A stretch of DNA of 19,621 nt from Candidatus Roizmanbacteria bacterium. Lineage in GTDB: Bacteria > Patescibacteriota > Microgenomatia > UBA1406 > GWC2-37-13. A program made the translations under genes and the position numbers. The notes under the pieces were generated by a model that saw nothing but the letters and a program-made list of their open reading frames with translations, did no database searches and was not told the origin of the DNA. The stretch is from positions 1-19,621 of the forward strand of contig JAPLYQ010000083.1 of the NCBI GenBank assembly GCA_026395475.1, written 5' to 3'. Shown here piece by piece: positions 7,360 through 14,710 of the stretch. The stretch's first letter is position 1. Every line of letters starts with the position of its first letter.

Positions 7360-8784
7360 ATGCTTGCGCGGACAGGTGAATACAAAGATCAAAAAGTAGG
7401 TTTTTTTGACAACTTATATGTCACTTCTATCCATCATATTAAAGTCCTCTATAATCCTTATTCCTATAAAGGCCAACTTCTATTAAATACTGAAATCTAC
7501 TCTGCTTTAAAAAAAATATTGATTGGTAGACACACGTATTATGAATGCCAAATATTACTCGCAAAAAAACTTTCAAACCTTGATAAAAAATCAAGTAGTC
7601 AAATCTTAGAAAATTTAGTCGCATATGATCTCCTCAGTTTTGACAATAAGAAAAATTATTTACATTTTAATCCTTCTGTTAGTGGAAAAATGCTTATTTT
7701 TTGGATAGATATTACCAATCAATGCAACTTTCGATGCACTTATTGCTTTGTTGATAAAAAAAAGGAGGTCCTCAATATAGATAAGTTTGAAAAATTTTTG
7801 GATCGCCTTTCTGAACTCAGAAAAAAATATCAATATACTAAGCTTAATTTTATCCTTTCTGGAGGAGAGCCACTCCTCTATTTTGATACCTTAAAAAAAG
7901 TCGTCACCCTCATCAACCGGTTTGAAAAGAAACAAAAAAACCTATCCGTCGATAAAAACGTTATTACTAATGGTACGTTGCTTACACACACTAATGTTGC
8001 ATTTCTGAAAGAGAACAAAATCCATGTTAATATATCGCTTGATGGAATTGGCAAATATAACGATCTAACTCGTAAATTTACTAAGGGGAATATGAGTACA
8101 TTTCCCTATATTATGAAGGGGATAAAACTTGCGAAATCTGAAGGTGTTTTGGGGGTAATTGCCACAACAGTCACCTCAAAAAACATAGAACACCTATCCA
8201 AGTTCTCACGTTTTTTGGTAAAAGAAGGAATAAAATTCCAATTTCAATTTTATAAAGAATCAAGCCAATTTTGTCGAGAAAATCCACTTGCTCTTACCGA
8301 TAAGTCAATAGAATATTATCTCAGGGCAATTAAGACTGTTTATAGCATGTATAAAATACAGGATATTCAAAAAAAAGTAACATCATTCATTGATTTGGAC
8401 CATAGTAACACACCTACTACCGTTACCAAACAAGGATGCTCGGCAGGAAATATTGAATATACGGTAACGACAAATTGTGAAATCAAAGTGTGTCCTGCCT
8501 CTGAAGTTGCAATCCCATTTGAAAAAGCATTTGATTTCATTGCTGCGATTAGAGAGAAAAATTCTGAATTTGTAAATTTTTCAATTGATAGTAATCCTGT
8601 TTGTAAAAAATGCCTATGGAAGTATCAGTGTAAGGGAAGGTGTAAGCTCGAAATGATGCGTTCGGGAAAACTAAATGAGATTCCTCAACGATGTACATTT
8701 TATAAAAAGTTGTACCCTCTTATTATTAAACTTGAAGCTGAAAGAATCGTAAGTACCAATGTTCTTGCTCTTGCAAAAAAATGA
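7360..8784 (+). CDS. SPASM-domain radical SAM peptide maturase (copy 1)
   Basis: The product has 474 residues. Residues 1-105 form an N-terminal region (Phe-Phe-Asp-Asn-Leu-Tyr, Tyr-Asn-Pro-Tyr-Ser-Tyr-Lys) that resembles a PqqD-type leader-binding winged helix. The radical SAM core follows: Cys122, Cys126 and Cys129 (CNFRCTYC), Ser-Gly-Gly-Glu-Pro at 167-171 and Ser-Leu-Asp-Gly. The C-terminal SPASM domain has Cys360, 373, 378, 415, 418, 424, 428 and 445, enough for two auxiliary [4Fe-4S] clusters. Such enzymes make thioether, C-C or C-O links on a ribosomal peptide bound through its leader. It overlaps the kinase-like gene by ATGA, so the two are translationally coupled. It is a clear paralogue of the enzyme at 13291-14679, with the same domain order and the same cysteine pattern. 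Confidence 0.92.
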   Translation: MLARTGEYKDQKVGFFDNLYVTSIHHIKVLYNPYSYKGQLLLNTEIYSALKKILIGRHTYYECQILLAKKLSNLDKKSSSQILENLVAYDLLSFDNKKNYLHFNPSVSGKMLIFWIDITNQCNFRCTYCFVDKKKEVLNIDKFEKFLDRLSELRKKYQYTKLNFILSGGEPLLYFDTLKKVVTLINRFEKKQKNLSVDKNVITNGTLLTHTNVAFLKENKIHVNISLDGIGKYNDLTRKFTKGNMSTFPYIMKGIKLAKSEGVLGVIATTVTSKNIEHLSKFSRFLVKEGIKFQFQFYKESSQFCRENPLALTDKSIEYYLRAIKTVYSMYKIQDIQKKVTSFIDLDHSNTPTTVTKQGCSAGNIEYTVTTNCEIKVCPASEVAIPFEKAFDFIAAIREKNSEFVNFSIDSNPVCKKCLWKYQCKGRCKLEMMRSGKLNEIPQRCTFYKKLYPLIIKLEAERIVSTNVLALAKK

Positions 8785-9350
8785 ATACCTATTTTCTCAA
8801 AATAATCGATTTTGTTATACAAATAAGCTTTAATCAGGCTGCCAATAGTTCTATTGAGCGCGTCTTAAAAACATATTATAAGGACTATTTAGTACCAGAA
8901 GTTTCCCATCCTAATCTTTTTGTTGAGGTTCGAAGTAAATATCTATTCAGGACAATGAAAATAAAAAAGGCAACTTTTATGAGTCTGTATTATGAAGAAA
9001 AACCCAACAAAATTATCACTTCAAAGAGTCTTAATAATATTCAAGCGCATTTTTTTCTCAAAACAATTATTTATAACTTTCTTTTGGAAAAAGGCATTCC
9101 ACTTTTGCATTCTTCAGCATGTCTAATAAATGACAAAGCTACTATCTTTACAGGAACAAATAACGCAGGGAAATCAACTATTGTTAAAATGCTAAAAAAT
9201 TCATTTACTCCTCTGTGCGATGATATGTGTGCATTAAAAATGAATAAAGGTGGGAAACTCTTCCTCTATCAAGTGCCTTATCTTGAAAAAAATAGATATA
9301 AAAAGAGCAATATTGGTTATCCTGTTGGAAACATATATTTCTTGTCCTAA
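8781..9350 (+). CDS. HPr kinase-like protein, truncated
   Basis: The 189-residue product matches the ATP-binding part of HPr-kinase-like proteins that occur in RiPP clusters. Leu-His-Ser-Ser-Ala-Cys at 109-114 is followed by a P-loop Gly-Thr-Asn-Asn-Ala-Gly-Lys-Ser-Thr (125-133) and an Asp-Asp pair at 147-148 where the family places catalytic acids. Family proteins usually run to about 270-300 residues. This one stops at Asn-Ile-Tyr-Phe-Leu-Ser, about where the last third should begin, and no matching continuation is visible in the other frames before the next ORF. A related kinase phosphorylates a C-terminal Ser in a lasso peptide (established for paeninodin). Here the role could be precursor phosphorylation, or the gene may be decaying. 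It starts within the stop of the SPASM gene. Confidence 0.72.
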   Translation: MNTYFLKIIDFVIQISFNQAANSSIERVLKTYYKDYLVPEVSHPNLFVEVRSKYLFRTMKIKKATFMSLYYEEKPNKIITSKSLNNIQAHFFLKTIIYNFLLEKGIPLLHSSACLINDKATIFTGTNNAGKSTIVKMLKNSFTPLCDDMCALKMNKGGKLFLYQVPYLEKNRYKKSNIGYPVGNIYFLS

Positions 9351-9417
9351 CTTACACTTCATAGTAATATAACTCTCTATTCTATTAACAAACTTATTTG
9401 AAAATATGATATTATCT

Positions 9418-9588
9418 ATGAGTGGTAGCAGTTTCTTGTTCATTAGAATGAAAAAATATCAAAAGCCAAAAGTAACTCAAAAAAAGATTAAAGTCTCCCT
9501 ATTGAGAAAAAACTACGATTTTATGGAGTTTTTAAACGTATATGCCACGTGCCGAGATGGAGGGGGATGTAATGTTTGCTGGCCCTAA
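9418..9588 (+). CDS. Putative RiPP precursor peptide with Cys/Gly-rich core
   Basis: This is a short gene with in-frame ATGs at 9406, 9418 and 9448. From 9448 the product is 46 residues. A basic leader begins Met-Lys-Lys-Tyr-Gln-Lys-Pro and has 10 Lys/Arg in its first 21 residues, followed by an aromatic/acidic stretch (Tyr-Asp-Phe-Met-Glu-Phe-Leu). The tail is Tyr-Ala-Thr-Cys35-Arg-Asp-Gly-Gly-Gly-Cys41-Asn-Val-Cys44-Trp-Pro. A charged leader, a Lys-Pro near the start, and all cysteines in the last 12 residues are the layout of a ribosomally made, modified peptide. It lies inside the rightward modification unit, 40 bp before a B12-type radical SAM gene. I report the 9418 start because a TATGAT box ends 7 nt before it, the pattern of neighbouring genes; 9448 gives the more typical leader. 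The final modified product cannot be read from sequence. Confidence 0.72.
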   Translation: MSGSSFLFIRMKKYQKPKVTQKKIKVSLLRKNYDFMEFLNVYATCRDGGGCNVCWP

Positions 9589-9628
9589 TAGCTTTTTAAG
9601 CTTCTTCCTGTAAAATAGTCACTATATC

Positions 9629-11155
9629 ATGAAAACAAAGAATGCAACCTTAGTGTATATCTCAACAATTGAAAAAGAGATCCATCCTGCCATCTATGGG
9701 ATAAAGGCATATGCACTTAAGTATATACAAGATAAAAATATACAAATACTTACAAAAAGCATACGCGCAAAACATTCAACTCAATCTTCACGATATGCTC
9801 TCTATCCTTCTTTCTCCCCTCAGGAGGTTCAGAAAATTGGAATGTCTATTGTACGACAACATCCAATATATGTTGGATTTTCTACCTATGTCTGGAATGT
9901 GGAAGCAACACTCCTACTGGCTCAGTACATAAAGAATCTTGACCCAAATATTACAATTATTCTTGGGGGAGCTGAAGCAACATACAATGCAAAAAAAATT
10001 CTTTCAAAAGAAAAGTGTGTGGATGTTGTCGTCCTTGATGAGGGAGAATTGCCATTTCTTGACCTTATTGAAGGAAAAAAACCTATACAGACGATTCAAG
10101 GTATTATGTATAAAAATAAGGGGAAAATAATACATAATCCTCACCGAAATATTCTTGATTTGACTACCGTGCCTTCATCTTACCTTGTGGGCCTAATTGA
10201 CCTCAAGAAAGAAAAAAAATCTGCGTTCATTATTGAAACTTCACGTGGCTGCCCATTTAAATGTGCCTATTGTTCCTACAATATCAATAACTATGCAAAA
10301 TTAAGACTCTTTCCAGTTGAACGTGTTGAAAAGGAGCTTGCATATCTACTCCGTAACAAAGTAAACGCAATACATGTTGTCGATGATAATTTTAATATTT
10401 ATGATCTTCGCGCACAAAGAATCTTGAAAATGTTTATAAAAGATAATAATAATACGCACTTAGAGCTATTTATTAGGGCAGATGCATGGCAAATCAGTGA
10501 ACAGTTGGGGAATCTTCTTGCAAATCCGTATATTCATTTAACGATTGGTGTTCAAGCTCTAAAAAAAGAGACACTCAAAATTACACAGAGAATACATAAA
10601 AGACATATCTTGGAACAAAATCTCTATTTATTGAACCAACTAAAAGCAAACTATACCCTTCAATTTATTATTGGACTTCCGGGAGATACATATAAAGACA
10701 TTAAGAATGATATTAATTGGGCATATTCATTTCATCCTCAATATATCCATTTGCAGACACTTCGCATAAATCCAGGTACCTTATTTGAAAGAGAGGCTCA
10801 TAAGTTTGGTATTACCTATGAAAAAAAACCTCCTTATGTGATTAATAAAACATACAGTATGACTGCAAAAGACTTAAAAAAATCAGAAGAATTAAATATT
10901 ATGTTTAAGCTTTTTTATGAAACAGGATTTCTTAAGAAAACAATCAATCAGTTGCATCTGAACCTCTCTTTGCCTATTTCTAACATTATTGAAGAGCTGA
11001 TACTTGCAGGGATAAAGCCGGTAACATTATTTATGTTCGATAAAAAAAGCCTTATATTCCTTATTAGAAATAAGATTAAAAAAATATTGCTAAAAAATAA
11101 TCAAAAAAAACAATGGCCCTTATTTGAAGTGTTGATAAATACAGATATTATTTGA
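9629..11155 (+). CDS. B12-binding-type radical SAM enzyme (copy 1)
   Basis: The 508-residue product has an N-terminal cobalamin-binding-like Rossmann region at about 1-150, with Ile-Leu-Gly-Gly-Ala-Glu-Ala at 111-117 and Asp-Glu-Gly-Glu-Leu-Pro-Phe at 137-143. The radical SAM core follows: Glu-Thr-Ser-Arg-Gly then Cys208, Cys212 and Cys215 (CPFKCAYC), then Asp-Asp-Asn-Phe and a Gly-Leu-Pro-Gly-Asp-Thr motif. The C-terminal 150 residues are helical and unassigned. The classical DxHxxG cobalamin ligand is absent, as in many BchE-like members. The family methylates unactivated carbons or rearranges substrates. It follows the precursor by 40 bp and overlaps the convergent membrane-protein gene by 8 bp. 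A TAAAAT box lies 12 nt before the ATG. It is paralogous to the protein at 11717-13294. Confidence 0.88.
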   Translation: MKTKNATLVYISTIEKEIHPAIYGIKAYALKYIQDKNIQILTKSIRAKHSTQSSRYALYPSFSPQEVQKIGMSIVRQHPIYVGFSTYVWNVEATLLLAQYIKNLDPNITIILGGAEATYNAKKILSKEKCVDVVVLDEGELPFLDLIEGKKPIQTIQGIMYKNKGKIIHNPHRNILDLTTVPSSYLVGLIDLKKEKKSAFIIETSRGCPFKCAYCSYNINNYAKLRLFPVERVEKELAYLLRNKVNAIHVVDDNFNIYDLRAQRILKMFIKDNNNTHLELFIRADAWQISEQLGNLLANPYIHLTIGVQALKKETLKITQRIHKRHILEQNLYLLNQLKANYTLQFIIGLPGDTYKDIKNDINWAYSFHPQYIHLQTLRINPGTLFEREAHKFGITYEKKPPYVINKTYSMTAKDLKKSEELNIMFKLFYETGFLKKTINQLHLNLSLPISNIIEELILAGIKPVTLFMFDKKSLIFLIRNKIKKILLKNNQKKQWPLFEVLINTDII

Positions 11156-11684
11156 CTACGCTACTGGTGTGTGCGTTGTGTATTGCTTCCCGATTTTTTA
11201 CCAATCTCACATCAAGAGGAACAATTTTGTCATTTTGGAATGTAAATACTTCATGGGCAAGTATGGAATCATTTTCTTTAAGAGTCTTCGCACTTAACGA
11301 AATTCCACTTTTTGGACCGTTATAAACCGCGGCATCTTTGATGGGGAGAGTGTAGTTGATAAGTATATTATTTCTTTTGAGAGAAAAACTTGCAGTGTTA
11401 TTCTCAACAGCTAAGTTAACAATGTTTCCACTAGTTTCCACTATTATGATAGGAGTGTTTTTTGTATCTACTGCAAATTCTGTCGTAGATACTCCACCAT
11501 TTTTAGTAAGCCAGGAAGTAAAATCCTTCGATTCTTTTACCGTCCTCAGAGAATAAAGATTAATGTACTTAGTACCATTCGTTTGAGGTAGTTTACATAA
11601 ATAATAGTAATATCCACCCTCTCCAACAACTACTAAAAGCAAAAGAATAAAAACAGATAGAATCAACTTGTTGTACAAATGCAT
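11148..11684 (-). CDS. Small membrane-anchored protein of unknown function
   Basis: The 178-residue product begins with one hydrophobic helix at about 7-20 (Leu-Ile-Leu-Ser-Val-Phe-Ile and a Leu/Val run), with few charges before it, followed by a beta-rich extracytoplasmic domain of about 150 residues. A Cys at 30 lies just after the helix but is not in a lipobox. I do not recognise a family. It is the last gene of the leftward unit behind the second SPASM and B12-type radical SAM genes, 32 bp after the latter, and its 3' end overlaps the convergent copy-1 B12-type gene. The position suggests a role in peptide handling, immunity or envelope attachment (inference). Confidence 0.68.
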   Translation of the reverse strand: MHLYNKLILSVFILLLLVVVGEGGYYYYLCKLPQTNGTKYINLYSLRTVKESKDFTSWLTKNGGVSTTEFAVDTKNTPIIIVETSGNIVNLAVENNTASFSLKRNNILINYTLPIKDAAVYNGPKSGISLSAKTLKENDSILAHEVFTFQNDKIVPLDVRLVKNREAIHNAHTSSVVK

Positions 11685-11687
11685 GTA

Positions 11688-11707
11688 TTGAGTTTAATTC
11701 AACTCAA
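11688..11707. repeat. Inverted repeat between B12-type gene and membrane-protein gene
   Basis: TTGAGTT, a 6-nt loop (TAATTC) and AACTCAA form a perfect 7-bp inverted repeat in the 32-bp gap, a few bases before the ATG at 11684. There is no U-run, so it is not a standard terminator; an operator or an RNA hairpin that controls translation is possible. Confidence 0.4.
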
Positions 11708-11716
11708 GAACCTCTG

Positions 11717-13294
11717 TCAAGCATCATTTTTAATTCTCTTTTGTCTGAATAATAAATTATGGAGATCTATATTAAGAGTTTCTTGAATCAGGTTCTTGTC
11801 TATCTGCAACTTATATTTTTCTATTAGGAAAGAAATAAAGTCCCTCTGTAAAGCCTTAAGGTAATTTTTGTTTGGTATAAATACCTTATTCCAATACATC
11901 CAATCTTTATAAATGGTGGAGTAAGAAAGGTGATAAGTATCATTAATATAGCGAAGAGATTGTCGCAAGAGCCCTACTTCAAATAGTAAATATTGAGTTC
12001 TTAATAATCGTCCTAATTTTTCCATATCTTTTCTGCTAATTGTGCCTGTTTTATATACTACATAAGGGGGGATTTTGCTATAAACAATAGCAAATTTCTT
12101 TGTCTCAAAATAGAGACTTGTGTTCTTGAGAATCATTAATGGATCAAAAGAAACATTAGTCGGCTTGAATTTGAATGCCCAGTCAATATCATTCTCAATA
12201 TCTTTATATGTTTCTTCTGGCAATCCTACGATAAACTGCAGACAATAATCAATATTTAACTTGTCTAGATTTTTTATATTTGCCTCAATAACATTTTGAT
12301 TTGATGCACGATTGATAAGTCGTAAAGTCCGCGCATTGACTGATTGTACACCAATCATACATCGAATACGTGCTCGGCTTATCAAGTCAATAAGCTCTGA
12401 ACTTAATGGTCTGATAGCTGCGTTAATAAATATTTCTACCGTTGTATCTTTCCTATGGAGAACAACTGTCTTGAGAATCTGAATTGCACGTGCCTCATTT
12501 AAATTGAAATTATCGTCATTAATCCAAAGAAAGCCTGGATTTTTATCAAGAATATAGGAAACTTCTTCCTGTACTTTGCTCACAGGAAAATATCTCACTC
12601 TGTTTGCCCCCATTAAACGAAATAAACAATAGGTACATGTAAATGGACAGCCTCGTGATGTTTCGATAGTAAATCGTTGTTTTACTTTGAGATCCACATG
12701 TTCATTTAGATAGGGAGAAGGAATTTTGGATAATTCCATTAAGGACCTTTCGGGATTGTGGACTATTTTTCTATTTTTTATGTGAGAAATACCCTGGATG
12801 TCTTTAATTTCACCTTTTTTTAAAACAAGGTATTGAATAAGCTCTAAAAATGTCTCTTCTCCCTCACCTCTTACAATAATATCAATAAATGGACTATTCT
12901 TTAGAATTTTATCTACATTATCAGATGCCTCAGGACCGCCTAAGATTATTTTCACTGACTTATTCAGTTTTTTTATTTGTTGTGCAATATGAAGGGTAAC
13001 CTCCATATTCCACATAAAGCAAGAAAGACCCACAATCATTGTCCCATTTTGTAAAATTGCTTGAGCTATCGATTGAATTTCGCTCTGAGAAAAGAGGGGG
13101 AACCGTTGTCCCTGTATAAGGTGAGTGGTCTTAAAGGGAAAAGTACGGATATCAACCTTTAATTTTTTATTAATTTTAAGATCATTAAGTAATGTAGCTT
13201 TTATGTTGTAGAGACCCAGTTGAATGTATTTTTCTTTTGGTGTGATAGTTGTCAGAACAAGGACTTCTTTGGACATATATGAGCTACAAATCAT
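11717..13294 (-). CDS. B12-binding-type radical SAM enzyme (copy 2)
   Basis: The 525-residue product has the same layout as the enzyme at 9629-11155. Its N-terminal cobalamin-binding-like region carries Ile-Leu-Gly-Gly-Pro-Glu-Ala (117-123) and Arg-Gly-Glu-Gly-Glu-Glu-Thr-Phe. The radical SAM motif is Cys216, Cys220 and Cys223 (CPFTCTYC), followed by Asn-Asp-Asp-Asn-Phe-Asn and Gly-Leu-Pro-Glu-Glu-Thr. The DxHxxG ligand is lacking here too. The ATG at 13294 overlaps the stop of the SPASM copy 2 gene by ATGA, which favours coupling. An ATG at 13276 aligns exactly with the start of copy 1, so the first six residues may not be translated. Substrate and reaction are inferred only from context: radical modification, perhaps methylation, of the island's peptide. 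Confidence 0.88.
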   Translation of the reverse strand: MICSSYMSKEVLVLTTITPKEKYIQLGLYNIKATLLNDLKINKKLKVDIRTFPFKTTHLIQGQRFPLFSQSEIQSIAQAILQNGTMIVGLSCFMWNMEVTLHIAQQIKKLNKSVKIILGGPEASDNVDKILKNSPFIDIIVRGEGEETFLELIQYLVLKKGEIKDIQGISHIKNRKIVHNPERSLMELSKIPSPYLNEHVDLKVKQRFTIETSRGCPFTCTYCLFRLMGANRVRYFPVSKVQEEVSYILDKNPGFLWINDDNFNLNEARAIQILKTVVLHRKDTTVEIFINAAIRPLSSELIDLISRARIRCMIGVQSVNARTLRLINRASNQNVIEANIKNLDKLNIDYCLQFIVGLPEETYKDIENDIDWAFKFKPTNVSFDPLMILKNTSLYFETKKFAIVYSKIPPYVVYKTGTISRKDMEKLGRLLRTQYLLFEVGLLRQSLRYINDTYHLSYSTIYKDWMYWNKVFIPNKNYLKALQRDFISFLIEKYKLQIDKNLIQETLNIDLHNLLFRQKRIKNDA

Positions 13295-14679
13295 ACTCCA
13301 TTCGCCCTCAGCATGCTTTCTACCTCAAGATTAATAAGATAAGGGATATACTTTTTATAAAAAAGACACGTGCTTGGCGCTTTTTTTGTTCTTTCATTCA
13401 CAAACTGTTCCATTTTACATCCCCCCTTACATTGATACTTCCATAGGCATTTTTTACAAACAGGATTACGATTGACAGAGTACCCTACAAATTCTTTATG
13501 TCTATTCCTAATCGACGAGATAAAGCGAGGTGCGCTTTCAAATGGGATTTTGACTTCAGATGCTGGACATATTTTTATCTCACAGTTTTGTGTTATGGTA
13601 AAGTAGTTATAACCTGCTGCACACCCATGTTCTCCGGTATAAAAAGGAATTTTTACACTATCAAGAAAAATGTCCATATCCTTATTTTTTTTATGTCCCG
13701 AGGCGTACCAGTCATATACTTTTTTAATTGCTTTTAAATAATAGCCTATTGATTCATTGTTGAAAACAACAGGTTCATCTAAACAAAACTTTGTTACTTT
13801 CTTATAGAACTGAAGTTGAAAACCAACCTCTCGCTCTAAAAGCGAAGTAACCAATTCTGGAAGATGTTTAATGTTTTTTGAGGTAACTGTGGTGATTGTA
13901 TTTGCTAAAATATTATATTTTTTTGCAATATCAATTCCCTTCGTAACAGTTGAATAGGTACTTGACCCATCGGCAAACTGTCTTGTTTTATCATTATAAG
14001 CACCAATCCCATCAAAGGATATTGACATTTTCACTTTTTCTTTTTTGAAATATTTTGCTCTTTCTTCTGTAAGAAGGCTTCCATTGGTGATTATTTGTAT
14101 ATCTGACGTCATTTCGCCTTTATGTTTTTTTTGAAATTCTTGCAAAACCTTAATAGTTTTTTTCAGTGCATCAAAATAAAGAAGTGGTTCTCCTCCAGCC
14201 AGTATAAAAAGCATTTTGCGAAATGGATAATCTTTCTTTTGTTTAAGCAATCCTTCAAGAAGTAATCGTAGTTTCTCCGGATCAATTACTTCCTTTTTTC
14301 TATCAATATAGCAATATGTACAGCGGAAGTTGCATTGATTGGTCACATCAATCCAGAATGATGCTTTCTCTGAATTTGATTGTGGATTGATGTGAATATG
14401 ATTTTTTTCTTTATCATAGCTTAAAAGATTGTGATCTTGAAGTTGTTGTATAAGAAGAGGAATTTCTTTCTCTTCAAGGAGCTCAGTTTTCTTTATTCTT
14501 TTTTGCACCTCATCAATGGAATATTTTCCATTTAGTATTTTTTTGAGGGGTGTAAAAAGCTTTTCAGGAAAGACAAATGGACTTTTATAAGAATATGGAT
14601 TCCAAATCGCTTTATAGCCTTTGACATCTGTATAATACAGGTTATCAAATAGGCCGATTGTTTTTTTATTATCAAACAT
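13291..14679 (-). CDS. SPASM-domain radical SAM peptide maturase (copy 2)
   Basis: The 462-residue paralogue of the enzyme at 7360-8784 has the same three parts. Residues 1-100 form an N-terminal leader-binding-like domain with Leu-Phe-Asp-Asn-Leu-Tyr-Tyr and Trp-Asn-Pro-Tyr-Ser-Tyr-Lys. The radical SAM core has Cys116, Cys120 and Cys123 (CNFRCTYC) and Ala-Gly-Gly-Glu-Pro at 161-165. The SPASM domain has Cys353, 366, 371, 408, 411, 417, 421 and 438. The shared SPASM segment Asn-Pro-Val-Cys-Lys-Lys-Cys-Leu-Trp-Lys-Tyr-Gln-Cys-Lys-Gly is nearly identical in both copies, while the middle of the barrel diverges; that suggests related chemistry on different residues or substrates. It heads the leftward unit and is divergent from the YcaO gene across a 31-bp promoter. 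Confidence 0.92.
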   Translation of the reverse strand: MFDNKKTIGLFDNLYYTDVKGYKAIWNPYSYKSPFVFPEKLFTPLKKILNGKYSIDEVQKRIKKTELLEEKEIPLLIQQLQDHNLLSYDKEKNHIHINPQSNSEKASFWIDVTNQCNFRCTYCYIDRKKEVIDPEKLRLLLEGLLKQKKDYPFRKMLFILAGGEPLLYFDALKKTIKVLQEFQKKHKGEMTSDIQIITNGSLLTEERAKYFKKEKVKMSISFDGIGAYNDKTRQFADGSSTYSTVTKGIDIAKKYNILANTITTVTSKNIKHLPELVTSLLEREVGFQLQFYKKVTKFCLDEPVVFNNESIGYYLKAIKKVYDWYASGHKKNKDMDIFLDSVKIPFYTGEHGCAAGYNYFTITQNCEIKICPASEVKIPFESAPRFISSIRNRHKEFVGYSVNRNPVCKKCLWKYQCKGGCKMEQFVNERTKKAPSTCLFYKKYIPYLINLEVESMLRANGV

Positions 14680-14687
14680 TTCGTACT

Positions 14688-14695
14688 ATTATAAT
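14688..14695. promoter_or_regulatory. Palindromic shared -10 element (ATTATAAT)
   Basis: The 8-bp palindrome supplies TATAAT on both strands in the 31-bp gap between the divergent SPASM copy 2 and YcaO genes. The minus-strand ATG (14679) follows after 8 nt and the plus-strand ATG (14711) after 15 nt. The minus side has a weak TTTTCA at 18 nt; the plus side has no clear -35. Confidence 0.5.
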
Positions 14696-14710
14696 CAATA
14701 AAGTGAAAAA

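Noticed and set aside
7035..8784. PQQ or mycofactocin pathway (PqqD-like plus radical SAM)
   Set aside because: The precursor has no Glu-x-x-x-Tyr or Val-Tyr end as those systems need, and no other PQQ or mycofactocin genes are present.
9351..9417. Frameshifted continuation of the kinase-like protein
   Set aside because: Translation of the other frames gives stops and no recognisable C-terminal kinase motif.
9590..9602. AGCTT-TTT-AAGCT hairpin after the precursor as a terminator or attenuator
   Set aside because: Only 5 bp, AT-rich, with a 3-nt loop and no following U-run; expected by chance in this AT-rich sequence.
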